Positions 1 to 13,460 of a stretch of DNA of 64,000 nt are shown here, piece after piece (positions within the stretch are counted from its first letter, which is position 1; each line of letters begins with the position of its first letter). The stretch comes from Homarus americanus. Taxonomy: Eukaryota > Arthropoda > Malacostraca > Decapoda > Nephropidae. The stretch lies in NCBI RefSeq assembly GCF_018991925.1, contig NW_024724368.1, positions 7,032,303 to 7,096,302 on the forward strand. Reading direction: 5' to 3'. The notes below the pieces were generated by a model that saw only the letters and a program-made list of their open reading frames with translations, made no database searches and was not told the DNA's origin. A program made the translations under genes and the position numbers.

Positions 1-618
1 CACAATTTAGTATTTAACACCCCTAATGGTATGTCTGATCATATCACCTTCCTGCTACGTACAAGACTGATAAATTAATAACAAAAACATGCCAGCTCTC
101 AGAACTCCCAGCCATCGTCTCGTCTTCCCGGGACTTGGATGGGCTGCTGAGATTCACACGGCCAAGATAAAATGCTGAATCACAAAAGTAATAAAAGCTG
201 TGTTCTTTTATGTTGATGGTAAACTATATTACTGCGTTTGAACAATAAGGATCTTTAAAGTGCGCATGTTAGTTAAGATATTAGTCATGGACGCCATTAA
301 ATACGTCTGACATTAGTTGTAAATAATTAAACGTAAAATAATTCTCTCTCTTATTTGGGGAGTAACATATTGCTGGTTCTGAACAAAAGAAAATCTCAAT
401 AAAGTCCGGAAAATATTATTAAACACGTCGAAACCAATAAACAATATACAAGTGAATGAAAATTTGTTCCCCGTTTGGTAGAGTACAGAATTTTTCTTTT
501 TCATTCAACAATTCGAAATTTCTGAGAATGAAAACAGCCAATCACCAAAGATATATGGGAGTAAAGATTATCTGTATTTACATAAAAGAATCTATCTAAA
601 ACTCATTGACAATGTTTC

Positions 619-619
<1 letters not shown>

Positions 620-704
<85 letters not shown>
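620..704. repeat. (TA)n microsatellite
   Basis: About 42 uninterrupted TA dinucleotides, directly visible. Self-complementary and likely length-polymorphic. Confidence 0.98.
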
Positions 705-706
<2 letters not shown>

Positions 707-3262
707 CACAATTTATTGCATATGATATAATCTCGCGCGTCAATATCTTTATATTTCAATATTTTTTTTATGCAACATTCCAAATATTTGCTTTTAATTA
801 TAGTAACATTATTTAAAACATTACCTGCACCTAAAACCTGAGTTAATATTTTTGTATAATTTGTTTCATATTTATGCAACCAATGCTAAGTTAATACAGT
901 ATTACCAACAAGTAATGCATTTAACAAGCAGGCTTCTAATCATCAAAAGAATTATAACATTAGACCACCATAACTTATCCCGAAACAGCAAATCCTAACG
1001 CAAATTATCCCTATAAAAATCTGATATTCCACGAGCGTAAAACATATTAAGACTACATAAATTTTTCCCCTTTAGCTCCTCCATCCACGAGTAACCAAAT
1101 CACCCCGTGAGAACTCCCATATAAGAGGTCACTTGCCAATCCTCCTATTATCCTGGTCTTCCCAATGGATCATAATTACTCCCTGTCAAGAGAATCAAAG
1201 GGCAGACATAGATATCCACACAAAACAAATAGACAAAAGTAGTAGTTAGTATTTAAAACAGATGCACAATACGCTAAACCACAGCTCTTGTATGGCAGAC
1301 AAAATATTCTCTCATTGAAATCTTCGTTGCAAAGTACGAGTTCGCTGTTCCATTAATTTATACAAAATCCACCTAAAAAACTAAAGTACGTAAATATCGC
1401 TTTAAGCATTAGACATGACAAGCTTATGTACTGTAATTACTAGTAAGACGACAAGGGCGAGCTCTTCGTATAGTTAGTACATGTTGACGTAACAGCTCCC
1501 TGTACCCAACTGTGCTCACACCAAGTATCTGGTCTTGAATTTTAAACCCTAGTACGTGATGCATGGAAGCAATTGTCGAGAAAGTCATAATCTGGGACAA
1601 GCACAAGACAAAGACCTGCTTACTTAGACTACAAAGCCCAGGAATGAATTGCACAACGAGGCACAACGATAACTCAAAGCCTAGCATATACTAGATACTG
1701 CAAGGGAGGAATTTTCAACATGTAAATGCTTTCAACGATGCTATCGGCTAAATATTCCTTTGTGTCTCCCTGTCCTTGTCTTTCTAAAATCAATTATACG
1801 TTAAGAGTAAAAAGTATATTCTAAGTTACATGAACCTACCTTAAAAATAGGTCACCACGCCACACAGTACATACGTTTGGTCCTTGTACACACATCTGCA
1901 CAACACACAAACACACTCCTCTTATATTCTACCCCTCCTATCATCACCGCTGTAACTACATATACAAAACAAATCAGTATAAAAATGGTAAATCTCACTG
2001 TGATGTTCTATTTTTGCTCAAATTCCAGCCTCGGCCCAGGTTACCATATCCCTTCTCTACACACCTCTGACAAGCAATCTGACCCTCGTCTAGAGACCAT
2101 TCCACTGCAGAACATCTTTCCTCCTTCATCAGATTTGCCTGTTCGTGATAACTTTAAATTAACACCTACCGTTTCATTAGATACCTTAAAAGCCTTTGGA
2201 AATTTGATAGGAGGTCCATGTCAAATTTCCTTCATGACTATTTTCTATGTTATTACCTGGATCAAACCTTAGTATTTGTGCAATCATGAATGAATTACTA
2301 TTCTTAGTTAATGCTGCCAACGTTGTTTTCTTGTTTCAGCCTAACTTTAACTTAGTAATGACCTCTCGATGACTAGAAACCATGAGAAACTCTGTACAAA
2401 TATTTACATATCAACAAGCTCACACTATATTCAGCACACCGTTAACCATTTGTCTGTCTATAGATCACCAGCACACCACCTCCACTCTCATCTCAAACTG
2501 CGGTAACATTAAACCCCTACTTGATTATGTCTCTAAAAGTCAAAGGCTACCCATGTCTCGCAGGTAAAATACACTTACTTCTACACCTCTATCGCCAATG
2601 TGTCCTAAATCAGAACCCAAGATTCAATGTAACTTATCTCTTGGAACAAAATAACTCGTATCGTCCATATCATCCTTCTCTGCAATGGATACGAGTTTCA
2701 ACTGTTCCCTAAAACTTGACAAAATCTAACCTGAAGCAACAGTTACAATTAAAATGTTAACAGCCCGAGCCTTATAAGACAAACAATTAAAACCTTTTAT
2801 TGAGAATTACAAGTTCAAGAAACATTTTATCAGTATTTATTCACATTTATTTACAACTCACGTCATTACTCCTTCAATCTCAACATATCCAGGCATCTTT
2901 TCCCTAATGACTCAGGTTTACGAAATTAATTTACCTTTAAAGGCAGGGAAAATCACCCCCCCCCCCCATGCGTGATCCAAACTCCCACCTCCATTTTATA
3001 CATAGCCATCCTGTAACACTTTAGCTTTCATTTGTATAATATATTTTAGCTCTCCTTATCAATTCACCGTTGACACACTATAATTACTAATACCTTCTTT
3101 ACAACTTGCACCTCGCAATTCTCTCCGTGAACTTGTCTCTGCTTCCACATACAATTTGCGGCGTTTCAAATACAGGTACATGATAATATATTTAATACTT
3201 CTTTAACCCAGGCAATGCGTTTACCAGTTTTCACGGATAAGACAGATTGTCAACCAAGTCAT

Positions 3263-3264
<2 letters not shown>

Positions 3265-3304
<40 letters not shown>
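3265..3304. repeat. (GT)n microsatellite
   Basis: About 20 uninterrupted GT units. Confidence 0.97.
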
Positions 3305-3306
<2 letters not shown>

Positions 3307-3499
3307 ATAGTGTCACCACACAAGAGTGCTTCCTTTTCGCCCTGAGCTCTAATCTCGGCTCAACCGTCACAATTTCTCCAGTCGCTTTAATCTACAATCA
3401 TTAATTTTTCTTTGGTTGGTATGAATGTTTAATACACTTACTGAATAATAAAAAATAAAAAAAATAACGAATTTTTCATTGCTTAGTTTCCCTATAAAA

Positions 3500-3690
3500 G
3501 GAGACGCGGCCCAGTGGGTATTGCTATCTTCCTGTCCTAAGGAGTACTGGTTTGATCCAGATGCAGTCTCAGTCCAGCCATCTGTAAAAGGCCACCTAAC
3601 TTCACAATTTGGGGAAGTGAAGAACGTCGAGTGCAGTGTCACCCATGTTGCCCCCTTGCGTAACGAAGACTTAATATACAGCACTGTCTG
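3500..3690 (+). mobile_element. tRNA-derived SINE copy, family 1
   Basis: The start resembles a Pol III A box (GCGGCCCAGTGGG). About 45 bp later comes a B-box-like GGTTTGATCC. The 3' body (CCACCTAACTTCACAATTTG, then GGGGAAGTGAAG, GTCGAGTGCA and CTTAATA) is repeated with substitutions at 61148-61315, so this is a dispersed repeat and not a gene. The open frames here on both strands belong to the repeat. Confidence 0.6.
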
Positions 3691-4786
3691 TATTAACATT
3701 GTCCTTAACAGGCAGTCATGACTATGGAACCCACTTTCACTTTTCCTGTCACTAAGCTGAACTAGTATCTACAAGTTGGAGTTGGCTGATCTGGTCATTC
3801 ACAAATTTCAAACCAATCTGCTCATCCTTTTTTCCCTCATTACTTTATTCTCCATTAATTTTCCTCTAGACGAGTGAGTCTAGAGAGGAACTCGCATGTC
3901 CTAGCTGAATTTTGCTTTTCTTCACTAAAACATCCACATTTATCAGGGCGGGGGGGGGCCATTATCAAAAGCATTTATAAACACAAAACTGGTAAGTCTC
4001 GGCCCCTCCTCTGTAGTGTCTTTACAGGTGTGTCAAACATCATCCCACACAAGTTCATTATTAGTATTTTTTCATCATTTATACGGTAGGTCAAACCTCC
4101 ACTTGTTATCCGATCGGTAAACTAAATTCAACAAGTTTATTAACAATTATCTAAAATAGTTTTCTGTTGTCCTCCTGAACTTTTAGGTTTATTCTCTGTC
4201 CATTAATTTCCTAAAACTATCCCAATCCATAGACTCATCTCTCTTCCCCACTTGTGTTTGGGGTAAAGAATGGGATAGACATTAAAAAAATAGGATAAAT
4301 AATAGGGATAATATTATAACTCGAGTGGTGGAAATGACAGGAAAGGAGTTACATCAACTTAAAGAAACATTATCAATTAATTCAGGATGTAGACCATAAG
4401 AATCTTTACCATAAACGCTGATCCAGTGTTTCACATCAATTTACCATTACAAAATAGCGGTAACTTTTAAGTAATTATTCTTTATGAACACTTCTACTGG
4501 CCACAAACGATAATGTAGAGTTGTAGACAATGCATACGAGTATACTGTATATGAATAGTTTCATACATAACCTAACCAAACCTATTTCCGATATAATTAG
4601 GCTATCTTATGAAGGTACACGTCGTCTTAAATGAAACGGAACAACTTTTGCCATATGGGACTTCATTTCCATTAAGCTGTGGGCATAAATACAAAATGTA
4701 ATACTTATTTGGCAAAAACGTCAGATGTTTTTTAAAACTTAATTGGCGATCATCCCTATTAAACTTGATTTATATGTATACTGTAC

Positions 4787-4832
4787 TATGTATGTATGTA
4801 TGTATGTATGTATGTATGTATGTATGTATGTG
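4787..4832. repeat. (TATG)n tetranucleotide microsatellite
   Basis: About 11 perfect TATG units, ending some 165 bp before the TATA element of gene 1. Confidence 0.95.
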
Positions 4833-4997
4833 TACACACACGTGATACAAATACTGGATGAAAAACAATTAAGTTAGATGAATCCATTGACCTTTAATCA
4901 GTGACCTTACACAATAACATACTACAGGGTGAGTGGTTCTCATGTCCAGGCAGTGGGAAGGAGGGAGGGGACAAGGGAGAGGAGGAAGAGGGAGAGT

Positions 4998-5049
4998 GGA
5001 GGTGTATATATAAGGCAGTGAACCATCTCGGCAGACACCACACTCCACC
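4998..5049 (+). promoter_or_regulatory. Core promoter of DUF243 gene 1
   Basis: TATATATAAG begins at 5005, exactly 45 bp before the ATG. A purine-rich stretch ending in GGAGGT (4998-5003) abuts it. If initiation is about 30 bp after the TATA box, the leader is only about 13-15 nt (CACACTCCACC before ATG). TATA-to-ATG spacing and leader sequence are shared with the other family members in this window (43-45 bp), which supports the promoter and the start codon. Confidence 0.8.
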
Positions 5050-7044
5050 ATGAAGCTTCTGGTGAGTCTTCCTTGCTAAACTCTTCCACTGTAGCGTAAA
5101 TTCAATGATAATTAAAGTTTACTAAGCGTTAACTAGATACACTCGCGTCCCGTGTTGATCAGTGAACTGTTTGGATGGTGTTTTCCCCGTAGGATACTTC
5201 AAAGTCACTGTTTTTCTATATCTTTATAAATTATTACTTTAATTCGGTGCAGAGGTCAGAATATCTTCATCTACGCAACTTTACGCAGAAAACAAAAGCT
5301 AATAATGTAAAATAAAAGATAAATACATAATACGTATTAATCCTGCTCGACTGGCTATCAGACCCGGGTGGAGCAGACAATAAAAAGGTCTAACTCCCTC
5401 CTTGCAGGCTGTACCTCCTGCGTTTTGCTTATAAATAAACTTGTCCAAACTGCAGCGGGTAATTTTTTTAGTTTTATCAGTTCTGATGACTGGTTTATCT
5501 TTTGTCAATACATGTCGATATAACTTCAAGATTTCAGAGTGAATTAATAATTTTCAATTATTTTCCATTGATTTTTCCATTACGACAGAGAGTACAATGC
5601 TCGTATACAATGCCGGAAAAACTAACTTCTGGAGTTTTGAGTGGGCAATATGCTAACAAGTCTCTCGTAGCACACCACGACAGCTCTGTTTTCAGGGTCT
5701 GACACGAAAACATTTATATAACTCTCAACATCGTCACAACCTTTTTCTCGGTCACTTTTCAATTAAATTTGTATTACGTTATATCCTTTACTTGAGTCAT
5801 GTCTTTGGTTAGCTATACAGTATAGTTTTCGTAAAAATCGCGGGTCAGTCAATCGTAGATGAGGGAGGAATTAGACATTCTTTTACATCTATCATTTTTC
5901 TGTTCTACAGACCTTGGTTTCATCTCTTATGGCAGTCACGTCCGCTGCACCTCAGGGTTACACTCTGCCTGAGCCGTCTGGTTCGAACAACTCCATTAAT
6001 GACTGCAAAGATGGTGAAATCCTTCATGTAGATGGTAGATGTGTAGTTCCTAAGATCACCCGTCACTTGTTCCTATTCAACGCTCCTGAACAATCACATG
6101 TATATGGCCCACCACCAGTGATCCCTCCACCCAAAATAAACCATAATGTTTTGTTCATCCAAGCCGGCCAGAGAGGACCTGAACCCATCATCGTGCCGCC
6201 CCCCAGGCAGAGGAACACTGTGTATATCCTCAGCAACAAATCAGACCAGGGTCAGCGGGTCATCGAATTCCCTGCACCTCCGTCTAAGAGCCCCGAAGTA
6301 TACTTCATCAACTATGGTGAAGGAGATAACCCGACCCTGCCTGGTGGTATAGACTTCCAGACCGCCCTCAACTCAGCAGTCCAAGGCGACAGTCAATTAA
6401 TTGTTGGTGCTGAACAATTTACTGAGGATGATGCCGAAAGCTTGGAAGTTGGTGATGGCTCTGTAAACATTAATGAGACAAACATTGGAGATGGAAACGT
6501 TGTAAACTACGATAACTTTGCAAGTAATGGAGAAAGTGTTCCAATTCACTTAGGACTGCAGAATGGTGAAACCCATCCCAGCACTGACCATGACCCTTCA
6601 TCCATTGACGACGGAGGAAATTCTAATGGCAACACAGGTATTGTTGCAATGTCTTTGGAACAGCAGGAAGTGGATAAATCCGGCGAAAGTTACTTCCCTC
6701 CAACACATGAGGTCTTCACGCCTTCAAAGAATGATGCAATTTTAGTGAGCGGCGGCGAAGTGAAAATATCCGATGAATATCTAGCGAGCCTCAGCGACTC
6801 TACTAGCCAAGCTGGAGTGCCACTGGAACTACAGACTGGTGTTAGTAACCCAAACGTAGAATACATCCTTCCCTCTGATAACGTCAACTCCCAATCTGGC
6901 GGTGTTGGTAACCTCTTGAATATTGCGGATTTCAATAGTAACAACAGAGCAACCATCTCAGAAACAAGTCACCCCAAAACTCCTGACAACGGCGACAATA
7001 CACCTTCAGGTCTCTACTTGGCACCTCATAATGAAGCAACATAG
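5050..7044 (+). CDS. Tweedle/DUF243 cuticular protein, acidic Ser/Asn-rich tail (gene 1)
   Basis: Joined CDS 5050-5061 and 5911-7044, 381 aa. Exon 1 encodes MKLL and ends at GTGAGT. The 849-bp phase-0 intron ends at TTCTACAG. The join makes a clean signal peptide (about residues 1-16, ending VTSAA), which is why this start is chosen. A CX11C motif follows (C36, C48). The DUF243 core spans about 52-139, with blocks RHLFLFNAPE, HNVLFIQ, PEPIIVPPPR, NTVYILSNKSD and PEVYFINY. These match the order of Tweedle blocks in insects, where the family forms barrel-like, probably chitin-associated cuticle proteins. A conserved NPTLPGGIDFQTALNSA box ends the core. The tail of about 215 residues is rich in Asp, Glu, Ser, Asn and Gly, has no obvious repeats and no Cys, and is probably disordered. 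Role: secreted structural component of the exoskeleton (inferred from family). The gene model is well supported; tail function is unknown. Confidence 0.9.
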
Positions 7045-7566
7045 CATCCCTATTATCTATCCTCTCCACAAGTCTACTACAGAACCTATATACAGTAGGC
7101 ATAATCGTCTGATCAAGCTTTAAAATACAACTGAATCGTTTCTCAAACAGGGATAACTTTGTATTAATTGCCACAAGATATAGGAAATTGGTTCTTATAC
7201 GGGTACGGTCAAATCTGTTCAGTTTCACATAAGACATCGTTTAGTACAACGGCATAACCAACCTAAATCTCTTACTTGTTTAGCTATAGTTTGCATTACG
7301 ATTATCTACATGATCGTTCCTGTATATAAACTGCTCCAATAGCTTTTTTATTTATGTGTATTTCATCCTGGGATATGGTAATGTAATTATTTTTTAGAGC
7401 ATACCAGTAACTGATGTATTCACTGACAATAGAACACTGATTTTAAGTTAAATTTACTCACAAACATGAAATTAAAGTATAGTAACTTACGGACATAAAC
7501 TAATGACATTAACTACTGCCACGAATTGGGTTTTATACAGTACAGAAAATAATTGTTTGTTCTCTA

Positions 7567-7572
7567 AATAAA
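7567..7572 (+). terminator. Candidate polyadenylation signal of gene 1
   Basis: First AATAAA after the stop codon, giving a 3' UTR of about 0.5 kb. A second AATAAA lies near 7747. No cDNA evidence is available. Confidence 0.4.
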
Positions 7573-10326
7573 ACTATACAATGAGTTATCTTATACACAA
7601 TACACTGACCTTGTATCGCCTACTTCATCAGATCTTTAAGTGGTTTAACTGGCCAATAACAGTGACTCATTAAACTGTTGTTCCTCGGATGTATCTCTCA
7701 CAAACAATTTGTTTTTAAGATATATGATTATAAAGCGTCTTCAGCAATAAATCTGTCACTGCATTTCACCATTTTTTTAACACACTACTGTTCATGTTTC
7801 CTCGTGCACGGGAACGGGGCATAACCTTAATCCTGTAGAACCACGACTTTTTTTTTTTAGGGCATGATAATAAGAATGTACATAGCGGTGGTATATACTC
7901 CTCCAGCCACTCACGTGACCTCATGATCCTCAAGAGATTAACTATAATAATCTACAAAGTCATCCCGAAGGCTGACTCGATGAACCTATGGTATGAAGTG
8001 GCTGCGTAAGACCTTTCAAGAGATTCGGGTATCTTGATTACAAACAGAAGCTAACTAACACACGGACGGATGGCAGCGGTGACACTCCCCGTCAACCCAA
8101 ATCTAGGTCGCGAACAGGTAAATTATAAAAAATTAAACATGAATATGAATGTATCTCAAGTTATATTTTTAAATTCCTCCAGTGCGACCTTTTAATCCTA
8201 AATACTGTATATCTCTGCATAAATTATCCGACCCATTTCTCCATTTTTCGACATATTACATAGGCTATCTTTTCTTTCCTATATGTACCTTAGAGGCCCT
8301 ATTTTCTCTATTTAATCATAGTTTTTTCTTCTGTATCAATTTCCCTACCAGACATATTCTATTTAAGCTATAAAATGAATCTTCAAAATTAAGCACATCA
8401 TTATTTTTATTAATATTATTATTGTTACAATGTTGAACACCTCCTGCACACTGGACGATGGAGAAACTGTCTTTAGTAAACGACGGAAGTGAAATACATG
8501 AAGAAGATGAGCAATAGTTAAAACAAGAGTGCGGCATCAGGGCACATTATACGCCTGCAGTGACCCTAAAATAAGGAAGGACTTTCTTCTTCCTAGAGGT
8601 GAGGTGCTTGTGCCGTCTGGTTTACTGTACAGTACTGTATAGTATATGAATATCAGAGTTACAGTTCGAAAAAAGACAAACAGACAGACAGTGCTAAAGA
8701 AAAAACTAATTTGAAGACAAATAAACTGGTGTAATATAAAAAAAACTAATGGAAAGAACGCTGAGCTGGTCAAAATAACACTTCTTTAACTACCCTGTAC
8801 TGTATTAAGGTCTGGAAGTAAAAATAAAATATAAAAATATATATGATAAGAGTTTACCAAATACGTGAATATTGGTAGAAATAACTAACTGTGAAGAGGT
8901 AAAAAAAAATAATAATTTATAAAGTGAAAGTGCAATATACGTAAAACAGTTCAGTATCAGAGTACAAGTGAAACCAAATGACAAATGTTGTCACAGCAGG
9001 ACAAAGGAAGGTGAAAATCTCGGAGTACAATGCAACTGAACCTTAATGAAGGCGACAGTGACGGCGCTCCTATGCACTGTGATCCTGATTAATGAAGCAG
9101 TGTTGAACACCTTAGTTAATGAACTTGTCATGACTCGTACGTGAAACAAAAGTAATGCAAAAAATAGGTTGAGTAAGGAAAGAAATAATATTACAGTGGT
9201 AATTCGATCTAATGTATACAGTATATACATATGAGTGTTATGGATTCAATTATATTTTACTCGAGGACCATATGTAAGCCAAATGCAAAACAAATTTACA
9301 TTTAAAAACTCCAATCCTTTTCTCAACCACTGGAAATAACTGCCATCCCTAATTCACGTACTCAAAACAGGTTTCTTAATATAAATGTTTTGGAACAAGT
9401 ACAACACACACACTATACTAACTTGTTTATTTCGTGCAGTAAATTTCCGGAGATTTACTATACACGAAATTCCATTATTTTCAATACATTTGGTTCTCAC
9501 GACTAGAACAGTTACACATAATTAAAGCTTATTCTGCTTCCCTAACATTACTACATTAATACTAACAGCCATGTGACTACACTTAAAATCTGCGCCAGCT
9601 TGGGAGTACTGACACTATCAAAAATATTTACAATACTCACGATACTATGAACACCGGCACTAGTTTATTTGTATTTGTTTTATATCTCATCGTTCTACTG
9701 ACATATAACCTAATAAAGCCCATTTAACCTTTACAGTCCGTTATCACTTGCTATAAACTAACAGTAAAAGGAAAGTAAAAGTTACCAACAGCAACATTGC
9801 GGGGGAAAACAAGAGAGCGAGATAGCAGGATTTTGAGGTTGAAAAACATGGGTCCAACGCGCGAACTGATATCATACGTACTCAAAATATTTCTCTACTA
9901 CAGTATATACTTTTAGAAAACACAAGCGAATAAACTACACCACTAAAATTAAAACTTAAAAATAAATTAGAGTCAACACAGACTGAATTGCATATTTAGA
10001 ATAAACTTTAACTCAGGAGGTCATGTATTCAGAGTTCACAGGCACTGAATGGTTTATAAAATGATGCCGGGAATGCCAAGAAGCTAAGGTATACAGAAGC
10101 GACACAAGGTTCCAGTGTCGGCTGTAACAAAAGAGAAGGTGACAGTGGATATGCTCTACCTAACATTTACCTCCTATTATCTACTCCTTTGACCGAATTC
10201 TAAACTGAAAGAGAATGTTTGGCGTAGTAGTTGTAGTAGTAGCAGTAGTAGTAGTAGTAGGTAAATAAATGGTGGCGAAGGTGTGGCTATTGGGGGAGGC
10301 TGGAGGCCATTTAAAAAAAAAAAAAA

Positions 10327-10404
<78 letters not shown>

Positions 10405-11860
10405 ATACGTCAGATACGTCTATAAATATTTAGACAACACATAAAAGAGCTATGATTCACATCTACCTTCCTATCAGTAATAAATAAAATACAGTACTGT
10501 CTATTAAACAAGAGTACCGCTCGCAGATGCAATAGCTCGAATGCTCATCTAACTTAAAGGCTACCGACTACAACACAGATGTAAAGGTAGTGACAACAGC
10601 TCATCGCAGTCTTTGAAATAAAATAAAACTTCCTTCAAGATGCAAGTGTGCTTTACATTCTACGATGCGCCTGGTCACCTCCTCCTCCTCCTCCAAGTAT
10701 ATCAACTACAGCTGGTTATGTAATGTACAGTAATTTCTTATCGGTTTTCAACATGTATAATTCGTCATTGCTTTGTATATCTTCTTAACTTAACTTTCAC
10801 TTCCATTTATCAATCTTGTTATTTCATTAAACTATCTTAGTCTGGTCTCCACGCGCTATAGTAATTCAAACTATATTAGTATATAGTATTTATTTCTGTT
10901 GATATATAAACTGCAGGACTAGGATGGGGATACTGTGGCATAAGTGGCCCGCTCTACAGTATAGGGTGGCCCGCTACCATGTTTGAATTCAGTGGGGTTT
11001 TTTCTTTTAATACGCATCTTTACTGCGGTTGTATATATACGAAGTTTCGGCTCGTTTGAGAAATAAATTACGTTGTAAAAAAAAAAGAAAAAAAAACTAA
11101 AAGCCATACAATCGGCTTCATTTGCATAGTCGTGCCCAGCTCAAGACACATACATTACTTGCGTCCCATCGCTGCGGAACTGCCTTGAGTTAACGTTCCA
11201 GGGAAGCAGCCATGCCCATTACACCCTCAAGGATTATTATTAGCTGTGAAGATAACAGGTGGCCGCGAAGAGCCCTCATGAGTCCAATATCCCCCCCCCC
11301 CTCACACCTCATGAGCTTCCGCCACCCCTGCTGTACGGGATAATTTAGGTACAGTAGATATCTAAATCGTTTAAAAACAACTATATATCATAACAAAGAC
11401 TACTTTAAGATAAAACTTTTCTGCAGGAACACTAGACATTAAGTTTAACCCAACTTCAAAATCGTATAAAATGTGGTTAAATAATTATAAGTGCCATGAC
11501 CTTCCAACCCAAATTCTTGTGTATCGAAGTGATGAGGAGAAATTCGAGCCTAATAAATGCATTACATGTTCCTTGTTAAAACCAAACAAGAAGTTTTATA
11601 TATATGGTCAAAATCAGTATATCCATGATAGTCATTCTTTCAGCAAATTATATAACAGTAATAACACAAACAATTTCCCTTCTTCACTGTCAGTAATATA
11701 TTTGAAAAGTATTCTGAGAAGTAATTAAAGTAATAAGCTGAACATGTACTAAAGGTGACCCACATATCGCGTCTACATGTAATGTACACTTAGACGCACG
11801 TAACGTGTAGTGAAATGTGTATCACGACTTCTACGGCAAGTGCTTGGGGGAGAGGTGGTG
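7573..11860. other. Intergenic region between gene 1 and the relic first exon
   Basis: AT-rich. No open frame resembles a known protein. It contains the triplet microsatellite at 10226-10404 and many short TACTGTA/TACAGTA words. Nothing else is supportable. Confidence 0.5.
10226..10404. repeat. (GTA)n triplet microsatellite, two blocks
   Basis: Two TAG/GTA tracts, 10226-10260 (interrupted) and 10329-10404 (about 25 perfect units). They are separated by about 68 bp that end in a poly-A run. Confidence 0.95.
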
Positions 11861-11867
11861 GGGAGCT

Positions 11868-11930
11868 TATAAAAAGAGGAAATATAACTGCTCAAGACGT
11901 CAACACTCCATCATGATGATCTGATCGAGT
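11868..11930 (+). pseudogene. Relic promoter and first exon of a DUF243-type gene
   Basis: TATAAAAAG starts at 11868 and an ATG sits at 11913, exactly 45 bp later as in the intact genes. The leader CAACACTCCATC matches CACACTCCACC of genes 1 and 2. After the ATG the sequence aligns without gaps to exon 1 of gene 2, including GAGTCCTG of the donor region. Codon 4 is now TGA and the donor GT has become TC, so it could neither splice nor code. No matching DUF243 second exon is visible downstream before gene 2. The most economical reading is a dead family member left by tandem duplication. Confidence 0.6.
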
Positions 11931-12599
11931 CCTGATATGCACTTGTAACGTCTCCAACTATTCCAGCGAGTCACAGTAGCTACTACCATGACATCATCTT
12001 CGGCTTCTACGCCATTGATATTTCCAATTGACTCGAACATTTCAATAAATCATTACATAATAATACATAGTTTTTCGTATTAATGAGATGGATAAGTGTC
12101 AGGGTACGACGAGAGCCAACTGTACCCCCTCTTAGTCTTGGAGGTGCTTTTATGTTATGAGGAAAATTTATTCAGTAAAAATATGAGTCTAGAAAGAAAC
12201 TGAATCACTATATATTGCTCACCTTGTAACAGGTGGTCTGTTGATATTCATTTTCCTAAAGCTTTATTTTCTTATTGAAATTACTTAAAATGAATTTGTT
12301 ACAAGCCTCCCCCGGCCTCCCTCCCGTGCCCGTGAATGGTTCGGATACAAGAGTCGATTTCCCCCGGGTTCACACTACACAGAGAGGGCGCATTGACAAC
12401 GCTGATTGTACCAGTTGGAAGTGGAAGAGACTGATCATGCCATGCTTCTGCGCAATGCCTTTTTTTTTTTAATTACGATGATACTTATAATTCGTCATCT
12501 AAACAAGTACATCGCACTTCAACAGCAGACACCTTGAGCATTTATTTACATACTACTGTACCTCAATTTATCACAGACACAAAGCTTTTGACAGTGACT

Positions 12600-13385
12600 T
12601 ACATGAAAGACTAAAGAGAATAGAGACACAAGTAACACTGAAGAGGACATTCTCAATTGGATACTAACATGGTTAACGTAAAGGAAACAGAGGGTCAAGC
12701 ATTGAGTGTACAAAACCCAAATGAGGAAATATTACAAGAGTGTTCTTCAGGCCTCAGTCCTAGGACCCTTACTGTTTAGTATAAATATTAATGATACTAG
12801 ACATAAACAGCAACCTAAGTAGAGCTAAAAACACAAAAAAAGACGCGCAGAAAGACTTAAACAAGCTGTTACTATGGACCTAAAAACGGAAAGTGCAATT
12901 TACATAAAGAAATGTTACGTTTTAAGGATACAAAGTGCAAATAAGCCATTAACCCATAAGCTGACCAACGTAGACACAGACAGACCATATAGTGAGATAT
13001 ATCTAGAGGTAATGATTAGTAGGGAACTAAAACCCAGGCAACAATGTGTTTATGTACACAATATAGTTACCAGAGCACTAGGGTTTATTTCTAGGAGCGA
13101 TATATACAGGAGTAGTCGTGTTATTTCACAACTAGATCCATCATTGGTGAGAACTCAGTTGGATTACCCAGTTCAGTTCGGTCACCGTAATATAGGATGG
13201 ATATAAATTCACCTGAGAACATTTAGAGGATGACCAAGCTAATTCCGGGCATTAGAAAAATTCCATATAGAAACAGATTACAGAAACTCAATTTACATTA
13301 TGTAGAGACAAAGTAAGAAGATAGTGTATGATCGAAGAGTATAAATAGATGTAAGGGCGATACAGTACTTAAAATGGTAAAATTA
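12600..13385 (+). mobile_element. Degenerate CR1/L2-like LINE reverse transcriptase fragment
   Basis: A frame near 12740 reads VLQASVLGPLLF then ININD, the decayed counterpart of the RT motif PQGSVLGPLLF. The frame 12874-13206 aligns along its length with the better preserved copy at 43640-44527. Shared blocks are VMISRELKPRQQCV versus VMISRNLKPSKQCV, then ALGFI, LVRTQLDYPVQF versus LVRPHLDYAVQF, and IPGIRK. Multiple stops and frame changes and a missing FADD segment show that it is old and dead. Confidence 0.85.
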
Positions 13386-13460
13386 TATTCTCGGTCATCC
13401 CCGTTTTTCCGATGGTTTTTGACCTGTTTTGAATAATTCTTATCTAACTTAAACTAACAT

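Larger units (their letters stand above)
1..4997. other. Intergenic region upstream of gene 1
   Basis: AT-rich DNA with only short, low-complexity open frames and no recognisable protein. It holds the (TA)n tract, a (GT)n tract, a tRNA-derived SINE copy and a (TATG)n tract listed separately. I see nothing else that supports a gene. Confidence 0.6.
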
